In this document: positions 48,335-61,139 of the stretch, piece after piece
Layout of the letters: each line of letters begins with the position of its first letter
How positions within the stretch are numbered: the stretch's first letter is position 1
NCBI GenBank assembly: GCA_911728435.2
Contig: OU452199.1
Coordinates: forward strand, 22,330,860-22,394,859
Direction: 5' to 3'
DNA: 64,000 bases
Origin: Apoderus coryli
Taxonomy: Eukaryota; Arthropoda; Insecta; Coleoptera; Attelabidae
Translations under genes and position numbers: made by a program
The notes under the pieces: model-generated
The model's database searches: none
What the model saw: only the letters and a program-made list of their open reading frames with translations
What the model was told of the DNA's origin: nothing

Positions 48335-50270
48335 TCTATACAGGGTGTCCCAAATATAAGTACTTAACCATAGTTGTGTTTTTTAAATGGAATGCCCTGT
48401 ATATGAATAAATTTTTAGATTCCCCGTTCAAAATAAACCTAACTTTCATTAAAGCACATCTTACCTAAACCTGACAGTTTTTTAAATATTTAAATTTTAA
48501 TAAAAATATAGACATAATTTGAATGAAAAAATTCACACCTATTTGTTTATTCTTTTTAAGCCAGTCTAGGCATCATCACTTGTTACGCCAAATATAAAAA
48601 AATCTCCAATACTAAATACAGGATGTCCAATAATATAACTTATATGAACGTGAAGTTTAATTCTAAATAACTTGTTTATTTCAAATGGAACACCCGGTAT
48701 ATGAGGTAAAAATTAGATGCACAGAGTAATTCTCTGTCAAATATTATAATACTTTCCTATGGATAACTCTTGACGTTTTCGTGGAAAATACACATATTCA
48801 TAACATGCGAATTTTTAATTGAACCTGTTAATTTCATGTAGACCACCCTGTATTTGATGACGATGAAATTAATTATCTATTGATCACTATAAGGTTTTCC
48901 TATAGATATGTATATTTTTTAATGTATGGAAAAAGCACATATTGGTAGTAATAGGAAGAATTTTTTAAAATTATATTTGTCATTGTCGGCCATGAGAATT
49001 TGACAAAGCATAATTTAAACAATAACATAATAAATAAATACGTTTTTCACTTAAATTAAATAACAAGATATACCTCTAGGCACATATGAATCCTTTTCTT
49101 AAATCCTTCAACAACTTTAACCTGGTGTAACGCTTCTAAACGCTTCATTTATTTGGTTCTTCATCTCCTCTATTAAAAAAGTTTTCATTTGCGATGATTT
49201 TGTTCCTGGCCCATGTACAAAATTCAACACGAGTTAAAATCAATATTGAAAAGTTCTTGATGCAGTTAGTGTTTGGGTGGTATCTTTCGTTAAACTGCCT
49301 TAACAGTCTCTCGAAGACCGCTTTTTTGGGGTGATTTTGCGCCAGGAACCTTTGAGCGTAAACTCGCGATGCCAGCAAAGCGTTTTTGGACCATTCTCCC
49401 AGAATAAAAATCATGTCTATTCTTTCTCCTTTGGAATAGGTTCGCATTTTTGAATTGAATTAAATCAAATATCACAGATAAAAAAACTGTTTTATGAAAA
49501 ATTCTCAACTCTTAAGTAAGAATTTTCAACAAACTATTTGACAGTAAATATCAAATTCAAAAAAATGTATTCTATCTTCTCAAATTCTCATGGCTGACTT
49601 GATAAATATTATATTTTTGAAAATTCTTCCTCTTATTGCCAATATGTGTACCTCTTCCATGCAAAATTAAAGATAAGTATACATATCTATAAGAAAACTT
49701 TAATTTAACTTTAATTTTTGCATCATCAAATACATGGTGGTCTACATGAAACTAAGAGATTCAATTTCAAATTCCCCTAATATCATGAATATGTGCATTT
49801 TCCACAAAAACGTCAAAAGTTATCCATAGGAAAGTATTATAATATTTGACAGATAATTACTTTATGCATCTAATTTTGACCTCATATACTGGGTGTTCCA
49901 TTTGAAATAAACAAGTTATTTAGAATTGAACTTTACGTTCATATAAATTATATTATTGGACACCCTGTATTTAGTATTGCGAGTTTTTTATATTTGGCGT
50001 AACAAGTGTTGAGTGGATATATTTATCAGCCCAGACTGGCTTAAAAAGAACAAACAAATAGGTGTGAATTTGTTCATTCATATTATGTCTATATTTTTAT
50101 AAAAATTTAAATATTTAAAAAACTGTCAGGTTTAGGTGAGATGTACTTTAATGAAAGTTAGGTTTATTTTGAACGGTGAATCTAAAAATATATTCATATA
50201 CAGGGCATTCCATTTAAAAAAACACAACTATGGTTCATTTCTTATATTTGGGACACCCTGTATAGACTCA
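48335..50270. mobile_element. Foldback DNA element with long inverted arms
   Basis: The left arm 48335-49005 and right arm 49585-50270 are reverse complements with scattered mismatches and a few indels. The outer ends read GAGTCTATACAGGGTGTCC and GGACACCCTGTATAGACTC. The 580-bp centre carries a DUF4817-like ORF. Long arms and no transposase core point to a non-autonomous foldback element. No clear target duplication. Confidence 0.75.
49145..49447 (-). CDS. DUF4817-like helix-turn-helix ORF in the foldback element
   Basis: 100 codons from the ATG at 49447. The N-terminal half (YSKGERIDMIFILGEWSKNALLASR and KKAVFERLLRQFNER) resembles, from memory, the DUF4817 helix-turn-helix domain, common in insect proteins linked to DNA transposons. 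The C-terminal half is basic and Asn-rich and unrecognised. It may be the DNA-binding remnant of a transposase, with the catalytic part lost. It lies between the inverted arms and has no visible promoter of its own. Confidence 0.5.
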   Translation of the reverse strand: MRTYSKGERIDMIFILGEWSKNALLASRVYAQRFLAQNHPKKAVFERLLRQFNERYHPNTNCIKNFSILILTRVEFCTWARNKIIANENFFNRGDEEPNK

Positions 50271-50788
50271 CAATACCTAATAACCTACTTAATTTTTAAA
50301 ATTTTTACTGTTAAAATAATCACTGTACCAATCGTAAATCAAATAGATAGGTACTATGTTAAACCGCATATTAAACTAAAACTTAATTTTTCTCGAAATT
50401 GCAGCATTCTATCATATTGAGATAAAAATACCTCATATTTCCTAAGAATGATGTCAGAATTCTCCAAAAGTTAGTGAAAAAGAAGTTTTTATTAAAAATG
50501 TCCGTTGATACCCGTTTAGACGCCTAAGTTCGCAATTTAATTCAGCAGTGTATGGTTAACGAATGCTTCTATTTAGGGAAATATCTTTGTCACCTTTCAC
50601 TCCAATGGCTAATGGCGCTTTCGCGATACCTTTAAAAAACCTATGCTAAGCCGCCATCTTTTAAAAACTATAACTTCTTTTAGAAGCAATTTCGCATTAG
50701 AAGTTTGGCGTTGAATTGCCATGAAATCTGCTCTAGAATTTGTGGCTTTCGCTTGGTCCATTAGTTTCTGGACACATTGTATACTATT

Positions 50789-51085
50789 AGGAAAGACACT
50801 CTTTGATGCATGAAATAAGCATCTCATGGTTTTGAAACTGACAAACTAAAACAACAGGGCTAACCTAATACATTTTGAAAAACACTGCAAGCATACAGGG
50901 CGGTTCAAAGAATACATAAGTATGTATTATCATAGTTAGGAAAGACACTCTTTGATGCATGAAAAAACATCTCATGGTTTTGAAACTGACAAACTAAAAC
51001 AACAGGGCTAACCTAATACATTTTGAAAAACACTGCAAGTATACAGGGCGGTCCAAAGAAGAGATAAGTATGTATTATCAATTAT
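50789..51085. repeat. Two tandem copies of a 149-bp unit
   Basis: GGAAAGACACTCTTTGATGCATG begins at 50790 and 50939. Each copy ends with ACAGGGCGGT(T/C)CAAAGAA. 51090-51600 is otherwise AT-rich; its right part is probably the 5' LTR of the next element. Confidence 0.85.
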
Positions 51086-51619
51086 CATAGTTCTGGTTTT
51101 TTAAATAGAACACCCTGTATTGGAGTATTTTAATAGTCCCTCAAAAATAACTGGGATTCGTTTTAAGGTGTCATTTACCTACGTTTTACGGTTTTCACAA
51201 AAATCATCAATTTGTGAAAATATTTAAAAATCTTGACTATTTATCGTCAATAAAACCAGTTTTTTTACATTCATCCTTTTTATGTATAATAGTATATAAC
51301 TATAACTAGTCTAAGCGAAGATAAGCATCAAACGTATAAGAATGCTAGCACAAAAAAGAACGTGAAAATAATTTACGCAAAATAGAAATATGACATTTTT
51401 TGCCACTATGTATTAATTTTTGGCGACACCTATTGAGGAGAAGAATGTATTAAAATATTCTAGAAAATTACTCTAAGTTAAGAAATGAATAATATGAAAT
51501 GCAATGATATTCACTAGCGCCACCATCGGACATTTTTGTAAGTAACCATTTCGGATTCCCCTCTTAATAAACAAAGTAAAAAGTATAATATACAGGCCAC
51601 ACATATTCATACAAAACAT

Positions 51620-51637
51620 TGGTCCTTCGAGCCGGAT
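51620..51637 (+). promoter_or_regulatory. Primer-binding site of the second BEL/Pao element
   Basis: TGGTCCTTCGAGCCGGAT, the tRNA-Arg-type site of BEL/Pao elements, one base after ...ACAAAACA. The 5' LTR should therefore end at 51618. Its start cannot be fixed without the lost 3' LTR. Confidence 0.75.
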
Positions 51638-51803
51638 CTTGAATTATTAAATATTGAAAAAGACTTGGTGTAATGCAAGTAAGCAAAAATTAGTAAGACT
51701 GATGAAGACTTCAATACACAGATAAGAATAGAATAACTATAATAAAACTTGTAATATAGTAAATGAATTTAATTCAGTAACTAATTTTGAAAATAATTCA
51801 GCT

Positions 51804-52307
51804 ATGCATAATAATGTGAATTCAGTTCAGTCTCTTGTTAAGCTTCCACCAATTAAATTGCCTACTTTTGATGGAAATTATAGCAATTGGTTGGAGTTTA
51901 AAGATTCATTTGTAGCCTTAGTAGACAGTGATAAGTCATTAAGTAATATACAAAAGTTTTATTATTTAAGGTCATTCTTGAGCAAAGAAGTGTTGGAAAT
52001 AATCAAATCACTGGAGGTTTCTAATTTGAATTATGATGTTGCATGGCAATTTCTTAAGGATAGGTTTGAAAATAAAAAACTTATTATTCACAATCACATT
52101 CATGAAATTTTTCAACATCCGAGTATATTAAAGGAATCTCATGTTGAGTTACGTAATTTGTATGAATCGGTAACTAAACATTTGCGTGCATTAAAAACTC
52201 TTGGTGAAATTACAGATTCTTGGGATAGATTAATAATATATATTATGTGTAGCAAATTTGATTCCACCACTCGAAGAGATTGGGAAATGTATAAATATGA
52301 AAATGAT
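51804..52307 (+). pseudogene. gag: BEL/Pao gag, N-terminal part (DUF1759)
   Basis: 168 codons from the ATG at 51804 up to the LINE insertion. LPPIKLPTFDGNYSNWLEF and FYYLRSFLSKEVLEII are typical DUF1759 capsid-domain motifs, followed by AWQFLKDRFENKKLI. The frame is intact to the GAT at 52305-52307. After this the open frame reads LINE sequence. The reading resumes in frame at 56723 (LPTMKDLNNFLKLK), so the gene was whole before the insertion. Confidence 0.8.
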
Positions 52308-52632
52308 AATAATAATAATAATAATCTTTATTGCCCAACAGTCTCCCATTTACAGAGCAATTACAAACAAATATTTATATTTAATTAAATATACTTAGTA
52401 GCTAATAGTAAACAATGCCAAGTATATCCAAATCTTTAAATAAACAAAAATTGTAAGAAAATAATTTGATATGATTTAATTATGAGAAAAAAAAAAGTGC
52501 ATATAAAAAAAAGGAAAATAAACTAAAAATTAAGATACCCAATTAACACTTCTAACTGCTTAAATAATTTAATTAAAGTAATGTTAAAATTAATTATTGT
52601 AGACATATTAGGTTGTTGTTTGAATAAAAATC

Positions 52633-52664
<32 letters not shown>

Positions 52665-52716
52665 AGAAACGAAAAAAAAAAAATGAATGACCATCGCAAT
52701 CACCAAGTTAAAAACG

Positions 52717-55489
52717 TTACGCAGGTACAACAGCCCTTGATGTCCTTAGACAATTTAGAGAACAGTTAAATATGTCACAAAAATCGCATATACGGTTATA
52801 GTTCTTGCACATGATTTCAATAGGCGAACTAGATAAAACATTGGTTCTTGCGCGGGCCAATCGAAATGTCAAGCAATGTCGACTTGAGATTCTAGGCACG
52901 GCAAAATTCAATTTAGAGATTAAATATGAGCACTCTATGCCACCGTGGATCAGCTTGTGTAGGACACACAAAGATGCCATAGATCTTCGACATTCCAGGC
53001 TACTGAACTGAAAATCATCCAAGAGTCTAGTGTGGCTGTATCCCCTTGGAGGATACGTGCCATTTACCTTAAAGGCAAGATACTTTAAAAATTTTCTCTG
53101 GACTTTCTCCACTGCAGATCCGTAAATGTCGTAATGAGGATACCAGATCAGTGAGCAATACTCAAGCTTAGAGCGGACATTTGCATAGTATAGTGCTTTA
53201 AGTGCATTAACATTATAAAAAGATTTGCAATTACGTACGATAAAGCCATAAGCGCGATTTGCTGTAATATTTAAGACATGATGTCGAAACTCAAACTTAG
53301 CATCAAATATTACGCCCAAGTCAGTCACAGTCTCACACCGACTAAGGCCTTCGCTACAGAGTTAATTTTATTCTTCTTACGAGAAAAACTAACATATTTG
53401 CACTTAGCAACGTTAAGACTAAGCCTATTCTCCTGCTCCATGCTTCCAAGGACCGTAGATCTTGTTGTAATACCTCGCAGTCAGAGAATCGATCTATGCA
53501 AGAAAAGATCTTCAAATCATCAGCGAATAATAGTGCTGACGACTCAAGGCGGTCTTCCAAGTCATTTATAAAAATGAGGAAAAGAAGTGGACCAAGGTTA
53601 GACCCCTGAGGGACACCAGAAGTTGCCGGGAAATTGAAAGAGTTGTAACCGTTATAATGAATATACTGCTCCCTCCGACATAGATATGAGTAACAAAGTT
53701 CCATCAAATCATCATCAAACCCAAACCTACGCAGTTTATTGAATAATACTCCATAATCTAATCTGTCGAATGCTTTGGAGAAGTCAGTATATATCACATC
53801 AAGCTGACCATTGCGATCAAGAGCACACGAGATTTCATGAGATATAACGGACATGTTGGTAAGAATGGATCTACCTCTTACAAAGCCATGCTGACTTTGT
53901 GAGATACGACTTCTTATCGAGGAGTAAATATTCTCAAATAAAACAGCTTCGAACAACTTGGAAAAGTTGGACAGGATGGATATAGGGCAAAAATTTGATA
54001 TCTGAGATCGATCTCCCGACTTTAAAATAGGTACTATTTTAGCACGCTTCCAGTTAATTGGATAGTGCCGACTACTCAAAATGAGGTTGAAAATATGTTT
54101 TAGAGGTTGAATAAGAACCGGTGTACAATCCCTCACAAGAAATGAAGGTATGTTATCTGGGCCAGACGTTAATTTATTTTTAAGTTTCTTTGATGCGTTG
54201 AGGATGTCCTGCTCAGAGATTGAGCCTACAGAGACTAAATCAAAATCGGCATCGGACGCAGAAAAACTTGGTGTTGAAGACCTCAAGAAAACACTTCCAA
54301 AAAAAGTTGCAAATCCATCAACAATATTTTGCGGATCCGAAAAAGACTGCTCTTCATACATCATAATATTGGGTATACGTGATGATTTTGCCCTTCTATA
54401 AAAGTGTGACCAAAAATGTTTTGGGTTAGAAACAATATAATATTGCAACTGGGAAATATAGTTACTGTAAGCTAAAGCCTGTTCTCTTTTACATATTGTT
54501 CTTACATTTTTAAACTCGTTGTAGTATACTTGGGAAACAGTGACTTTGTATCTGCTGTGATATCGTTCTTTCAATCTAACATTCTTTATCATCTCGCTTG
54601 TGAACCAACTTGGAAAATTGCGCTTGTGTTTTCTAAATAGGGGAACATTTTTATCTATAATACTGTACATAATATCATAAAACTTGCCCAGCGCATCCTC
54701 AACATCAATTGTAGTTAATAAAAATGACCAATCAACTTTACAAAAAGAATCATATAATGAAACAAAATCAGCCCTCCTAAAATTATAGTCTCTTTGCTTT
54801 AGATTTGCTTTAAAATACCCCACTTTTTGATTGGAGGAAATTGAAATACTAATAATTAATGCGGGATGATATCTATCCTCTGTTACAAAAGGGTAATTAT
54901 TATAATCCACCCTGCATTCTACATTAGATAAAATTAAATCCAACAGGTGATTCGAACAGTTTGCCAATCCATTGAACTGATGAAGGCCAAAAAAGGTCAT
55001 TAAATTTGTTATTGCAACAAATCTTTTATCGTTACAGTTAGGCAATGCAAAATCAGGAATATTGAAATCTCCAATTATTGCCAAGTTTTTGCCATAAATT
55101 TTTTCGATCAGTTCAATAGACTCCAACAACCTTCCAAACTGGTCCAATCCGACATATGGTGGTACATACAAAACAATAATAAACAAAGACGTTAAGTTCA
55201 GTGTACATTTACATGCAACAATATCTACATTAGGACATTCATTAGAAATAAAAGAAATATCTAACAATTCGCTAATTATACTATTTTTTACACTAAGTAA
55301 AACACCACCGCCACGAGTCCGCCCCGAATCACGGAGATTACGATCATCACGATAAACTTCGTACTTATTTAAATCAAAAATTTCACTGTTCAGTACGGTA
55401 GAGTTGAGCCAGTCAAAGTCGCAATCAATAACCGATGAATAAAATTGATCAAATTTGGTATTCAGACCGCGCACATTCTGGTAAACACA
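52717..55489 (-). pseudogene. LINE-A ORF2: endonuclease-reverse transcriptase
   Basis: Main open stretch 55474-53354 (706 codons) and a C-terminal piece 53328-52717. The endonuclease starts NVRGLNTKFDQFYSS and includes GDFNIPDF and RYHPALIIS. RT motifs are KIVPILKSGDRSQISNFCPI, HGFVRGRSILTNM, DFSKAFDRLDYG, GVPQGSNLGPLLFLIF and the catalytic FADDLKIF. A one-base shift near 53430 and another near 53330 break the C-terminal part. The frame continues upstream past the usual start into CVYQ, overlapping the end of ORF1 in the -1 frame, with no ATG there. Reinitiation or frameshifting may have been used. Confidence 0.85.
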
Positions 55490-55491
55490 TG

Positions 55492-56384
55492 TTAGAAGTT
55501 TGAAGCTGTCGGGCGTGTCGCGTTTAAAGACACAATTTTTGGGTCTCCATTAATATACTTTATCTTGAGATTAGTTTCACGCTGATTGAGTCTTTGGTTC
55601 AAGACATCACGTAGCTTTTTATATTTGTTAATTTGCCTAGGTGTTCGGTCGAGGTTCAGAAAAATATTTTTAAATCTCTCGTGATTTCTCAGTAGGTTAT
55701 TACGCTTTACAACGGTAAGAGCATCGGCAGACGAATTTAAAATAATTCTTAGTGGTCGGGTCTTGTTAGCAATTTTTCGCCCAACGCGCACAGCTTCTCT
55801 AATCATGATATCTGAACTCGGATTCGTCGCTGTGACAATCTCAGCCGCAATTCTTGAATCGGATCGAGAAGCGTCAACATCAGGCTCAGCCAGCCCAAAA
55901 ACCATTACATTATTTGCACGAGCTTGCCGATCCGTCAATTCAGACATCAAATCCTCAGCGCTGAGTTCCATCCCCAAAGATGCATTCCCTGCCGATCCAG
56001 AAAACTCAGCCACACGACTCTCTAGCTTTTCAACCCTAGCTGACAACAAACCATTTTCATTGCGCAAGGAAACGTTCTCAGCCACTAAGGAATCGAGCTT
56101 TTCCTGCAGAGCATCAAATCTACGATCTGTCTCTTTTTGAAATGGCATAAGATGCTTAATAAGCAAATTCTCCATATTTTTAAGGTTAACCTGTAGATCC
56201 TCACCAGCTCTCAGCAACCCCGAACTCGCCGGACACAAATGGCATTGCCACTGGCCTTTTCGGTTCGTTATTGCTTCATGAATTCGATGAAATTCTGCTT
56301 GAGACAATCCGCTGCATTTCCGATGAAAACACCCAGAACATACGTGGCACGTAATACATTCTGAACCATTGTTAACAATGGTAA
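55492..56384 (-). CDS. LINE-A ORF1: PHD finger, coiled coil, RNA-binding region
   Basis: The open frame runs from about 56384; the first ATG is at 56307 (271 codons). Upstream of that ATG the frame encodes CITCHVCSGCFHRKCSG, which with WQCHLC just after it forms a Cys4-His-Cys3-type PHD finger. The true start must therefore be upstream, but no in-frame ATG is visible. An ATT in ACCATTGTT may be a decayed start. Next comes a coiled coil (FDALQEKLDSLVAENVSLR...ARVEKLESRV), then an RRM-like segment (NNVMVFGLAEPD) and a basic C-terminus. The domain order fits ORF1 proteins of CR1/Jockey-group LINEs. Confidence 0.75.
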
Positions 56385-56722
56385 ATTAACTCACCAATAA
56401 CACAGCGCGCCACTGCAAGTAGGCTGTACAATAAATCACAATAGATAAAGGCGCTCGCACCAGCAAAAAGGTAGTCCTTATTGTTTTTTATATTTACATT
56501 GATTCACAACACTGACTTAAATTGATAAATGTTCATATGTGATTTCAGACAAAACCGTTAAGTAATAGTTAGTCTCAACAAAATAAGTTACTAGGCAATT
56601 TTATCTACACGATGATATAAATTTCAATTAATAAAACCAGGATAATATCGCGAAGTTTCCAACGAAAAGCGGAACGATTTAACAACACAACCACTCTCAA
56701 CAAACACCAATTTACTTTTTTT

Positions 56723-57414
56723 GATCTTCCAACAATGAAGGATCTTAATAACTTTCTAAAATTAAAATGTGAAATTTTAGAGAAATTGGAAGTCAGTAAA
56801 AATGTAGAATCTGGTAAATACAAGAGTATTGTTAAATTAAATAATAAGGGAGGAATTAGTTGTTCAGCTGTTCAGGATTCTAAATTTAAATGTTACTTTT
56901 GTAATCAGTCTCATGGTATTTTTAATTGTCCTGCATTTTTGAATTTATCAATTAATTATCGTATTGCAGCAGGTAAACGACTCAAATTATGTTTAAATTG
57001 TTTAAACCAATCTCATTTTTCATGGAATTGTACTAAACCAAAATGCTCTAAGTGCAATAAGGCACATAATTTTCTTTTACATTCCAATGACTATAATAAT
57101 ATTAAAAAGACATCTGATAGAACTAATGATAATACAAATAATAGTAATCAATCTATGATTACCGTTCCTGTTAATTAAACATTGATAAGTAATCAGAATA
57201 TTAATAATTCTGATAATTTAAATCAAGCATCAAGTTCTCATGTTATAGATAATAATGCGTTTGACGATAATGTAATAAATCGAAATACGAAATCAACACA
57301 AAGTCACATTTTACTTTCAACAGCAATGGTTAAAGTAACATGCAATGGAAATTCCGTGATTGTTAGAGCTTTATTGGACAGTGGATCTCAAAGTAATTTT
57401 GTAACCAAAAACGT
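56723..57414 (+). pseudogene. gag-pro: BEL/Pao gag C-terminus with zinc knuckles and start of protease
   Basis: Resumes gag after LINE-A. CYFCNQSHGIFNC, CLNCLNQSHFSWNC and CSKCNKAHNFLLH are Cys/His knuckles. After a TAA at 57176-57178 and an Asn-rich linker the next frame reaches ALLDSGSQSNFVTKNV, the protease active site (Asp-Ser-Gly), where the SINE interrupts it. The frame joins exactly to 61296 once the SINE and one copy of its target duplication are removed. Confidence 0.8.
57404..57414. other. Target-site duplication of the SINE, left copy
   Basis: ACCAAAAACGT. The right copy is at 61285-61295, directly after the poly(A) tail. Eleven identical bases. Confidence 0.9.
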
Positions 57415-57584
57415 AGCCGGGCCGGGTAGCCTAGACGGGATCATATAGTGACGACCGTCGAAGTGCAACTCTGTGGAGCGCGGCTACGAGTTGGATGGGT
57501 GACCGTCTGGGGGTTTATTAAAAACGGACCTGGCGGTGGCTCATCTAGGTTGTAGAATGAATGTTGTGTGATAGTAGTCAAAGT

Positions 57585-60500
57585 CAAAGATTAATCTACA
57601 CAATAGATAGTCAGCCCAATGCATTTAAATCAGAATATCTCTAAGTATGCCTGCCACTACGTGGCGTATACTAGCGTGTACAGCATAGAGCAGTATTGTC
57701 ACAGCCAGAAACCGTTTTGTAGTTTATTAATATCAGAAACAAAACGCAACGTATAACAATTATTTACATCATTTGCAACAGATATGCACCGGCAATGCTG
57801 TATTGTCAGAGAGAGAAATTGATGAAATTCTGTATTAATCTGGAGGGGATACGCAGGGAGGGTAGAAAAAAAAACAAGCGAATGTGGTGTGTGTCGTGCT
57901 GTTGCCGATTCGTCGGTAAAAGAAACACACGGGGTGATTTATTACAAGTACAGTATTGAAATAAAAGCCTAATCTCTATGAACTAAATTTAATATAATAA
58001 TATTTAATCCATGTCATACATGTTTCAAGACTAGACCAGTCCCATAATCAGTGGCGAACAATCGTTAAATGAAACGCTTTATAGAAACATACTTTTGACT
58101 CCATTGTAATAATTTGTTGATGTATATAAAAAAATCTAAATATCTAAAAGCTAAAAGCTTTTGATTTAATTATTGCTCGCCACTGATTATAGGACTGGTC
58201 TTGTCTTGAAACATGTTGTATGGATGGATGTTGTTGTGGCATGGATTAATGATGTTGTGGCATGGATTAATGATTATTAGGTATATTAAATTTATTTCGT
58301 GGATATTAGACTTTTATACCAATACCGAAATCAAGTAGGTATTAATGTACATTATTCTTTGTCAAAATTATAACTCCACTTAAGAATGGACTAGGTACTT
58401 TTTCAATTTATTACATATATTTTAAATATTTCACGTAGACAATGTGGCAAAGATGTAACAAGATTGTTGTAGATCTTATAATACCTATAATAAAAAAATT
58501 ATCAGTGCTACCTATATTATATTAGGTATACCTATTATAATAGTCTGTCTCTGTTATTTTTCATTGTTTTCATACCTACTGATTTTGTTTTGAAGAGAAT
58601 TAATATATTAAATTAAATTTAATCTTTGGCTGCGTAGTTATTTTTTTGTGAATATTTTTTAACTTATTTTGTGTTTTTCTAATTTTAGACTAATTATATT
58701 ATTTTGTGTTGTGATTTTTTTTTATTTGAGAAACTTCCTAGTTAGTGACTAAATAATTTTTGAGTGTTTTGTGAAAATGGAAAGAAACAATTCGAAATTA
58801 AGTCGTAACCAATGTGCTTTTCGAAATTGTAACAACAGTTACAGAAACAATCGAGAGGTTCATTTCTTTCGATTTCCTAAAGAAGAAGATCGATGCAGAA
58901 AATGGGTTATAAATTCAGGTGTAAGTTCCACTTTATCGGTTTAGGTACTTAAATTTTACTTCTTTTTAATGTTTCTTCGGGTAAATAATAAGTTCGGTAG
59001 GAATAGGGCTTTGGGTATCAAACAAAAAAGATAGAAAATAGAAATTTGACATAGGGGTAGTTCTAAGCATTTACAATTTTGTGACGTGTAGCGATTTTTG
59101 ATGCCGCCCCCGGAGGTATACATGAGGGCGGTGCAATGCCGTTTTAAGTATCTCGTTTCGCTTTCTTGGAAAATAAAAAATTATAACTGATAACTGAAAC
59201 TTAGTACTTAATACGTGGGCGTAAGAGGTAAGCTCACTTCACAGGTCTCTATTAATGAAAGAAAGTTGACATTTTGAGCATCTGCGTAAAATTAAATGTA
59301 TCCGTTTGGTGGGTAGTTTTGATTACAATAAGTCGGTGCCAAGCCCAAGCCCGGAACAAAATAAATCTATATTTACCTACTACCTATTTGGCTTGGTACC
59401 GACTATTATGTGCATTGTTGTCTTTTGAATGATATTTGTATTTTGTTATTTTTCGTATTTTTTATTAGTTCTTTTGACAGCTCTGGTGTCATCAATACAC
59501 CTGTATCCCGAATTGCACCAAATTGCGATGCTATTGAACAAGCATATAATCCTAAATATAATATTCTTTTTGAACTACCTGTATCTCGAAAACCAAGCCG
59601 TAGCGGACCCATGTACATATGAAATTTGTATCTTAAAATTAGTCAAAGAATCACCCTTTAAAGTTTGTACAAGTACTTATGCAACACCCTGTATACATAG
59701 ATACTTTGATTTGCAATTTGCAAATCTGTCAAACTAGGTAATGCTGTTTTTTTTATTTACTTTCAAATATGGTGTTATGTAATATTCAAATTAAATGTTT
59801 GGGAATGATATTAACGAGTTTTATTTTTTTTTTATATATAGAGAAACTGTTATTCAATTTTTAAGGATCAATCTGAAGCAGACGATTTGTTAAAACATGA
59901 AAAAAGTTATTGTCGTGATACTTTTAACACCCTGTTGGTGGGTTTTTAAAGCTTTTTACGAAACGTGTTAACAATACAATCTACATAAATCGTTAGTTTT
60001 TTAAAGTTTTATGATCATTGCACAAAAACCAATATTAGGGAGGCTGTAAGTTTTTTTTCAAATCCGCGTTGCAGAATTTGAACCTAATTGTGATAATTGT
60101 GTTATTTTACTAGTATAGATATTTTTGAGTAAATTAATTCGGTTATAATCGATGAGTAGAATCTTTGGAGTAAAATACATTTCACAAAAACCCTGAACCA
60201 TATTTCTCAATAGATTTAAATTTTCATTAAAAACAGATTAAAAATTCTAATTTTTTACATCCTGCATTTCGAAACCGTATTTTTTTAAATAATTATTGTC
60301 ATGCTGGAAATTTCAAACCTTATTTACTTCAGCAACTTGTAAAAAGCACAGCCTTTTTAATATTAACATTTCTTAAAATCGATATTACGCGATAACGATG
60401 ACTTTCTATCAATATCACAGAAGGATACATTTATTACGTATATAATTTGTTAGATTTTACATCTCCGAATTGAAACACAAGCAAAAAATGTGCATAAAAA

Positions 60501-61139
60501 AGTTAGGGTAGCATTTCACGCCTGTATGCCCCTTTAATTTACCCGCCTCTGAGATTTATTTTTTCATAATGTTAACGACAAGTTGAATCTGCTGTTTGAG
60601 TTTGATCCTTAAAACTGAATCAGGTAATAACCGGAGGTCCTATCTATAACGCCAAATTTCGTTAATTTAAATATAACTTTTTGATGCATCCTTATATCCG
60701 AAATTTAAAATTAAATTACTAAAATAATATTATTTTAGTCATTTAAAATTATTGTCTAAAACATTTAATGAACCAGCCCTGTATATTTATACTATTATAG
60801 TAATTTCTTTTATTTTCGTCCATACACATTAATCTTTGCGTAGATAGGTATACGTATACCATATAATTTTATATTACCCGACAAAAAACACTGCTGCACA
60901 GTAGTGCATATATGATACCTATAATATAAAAACAAACTCCCACATCGTAGGGGAAAGTATACTCGTCCTTGTCTAACATTGCCCATATGATTATTTTATT
61001 TCAACACAATACATATAACGCCATCTACAATTTCCATGGTTGCATGTTTTTCTAATAGATGTAGCTCGTGTCGAGACAGTTTCAATTTTTGTTTTATTTC
61101 CCATATACGCTGACTACCTATTGTGTAGATTAATCTTTG
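57585..61139. mobile_element. P-element-like DNA transposon inside the SINE
   Basis: 31-bp terminal inverted repeats: CAAAGATTAATCTACACAATA... at 57585-57615 and its complement at 61109-61139, 30 of 31 matching. GTAGAATG right after the right end (61140-61147) recurs at 57552-57559, 25 bp outside the left repeat, so either the left end extends outward or that match is chance. Length 3.55 kb, with a THAP exon near the left. 31-bp ends, a possible 8-bp duplication and a THAP domain suit the P superfamily. No catalytic transposase exons were recognised: 58930-61100 has only short frames. Confidence 0.6.
58777..58920 (+). pseudogene. THAP-domain exon (N-terminal, transposase-like)
   Basis: The ATG at 58777 opens a 48-codon exon ending in GGT|GTAAGT, a good splice donor. 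It contains CAFRNCNNSYRNN and HFFRFPKEEDRCRKW, the first half of a THAP zinc-binding DNA-recognition domain (C-x4-C, the FxFP motif, the conserved Trp). The second half, with the Cys-x2-His, should be in another exon that I could not identify in the next 2 kb. The downstream coding part may be lost. THAP domains bind the ends of P-type transposons. Confidence 0.6.

Larger units (their letters stand above)
52308..56722 (-). mobile_element. LINE-A, nearly full-length non-LTR retrotransposon
   Basis: About 4.4 kb on the minus strand. The 3' end at left has AATAAAG and an (ATT)n tail (52308-52330). The 5' UTR at right is roughly 56390-56722. ORF1 and ORF2 are adjacent. GAT at both edges (52305-52307, 56723-56725) is the only duplication I can assign. 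The 3' region holds a (TA)n tract at 52637-52663. Confidence 0.85.

Noticed and set aside
50609..50827. 72-codon minus frame beside the 149-bp duplication
   Set aside because: No recognisable domain and partly inside the duplication.
51690..51710. CTGATGAAG resembling a hammerhead ribozyme core
   Set aside because: No matching GAAA core or paired stems nearby.
52637..52663. Possible promoter TATA run
   Set aside because: It is a (TA)n microsatellite in the LINE-A 3' region.
55763..56140. 125-codon plus-strand frame
   Set aside because: Antisense shadow of LINE-A ORF1; the same applies to 7198-7497, 8824-9072, 53278-53571 and 54150-54401.
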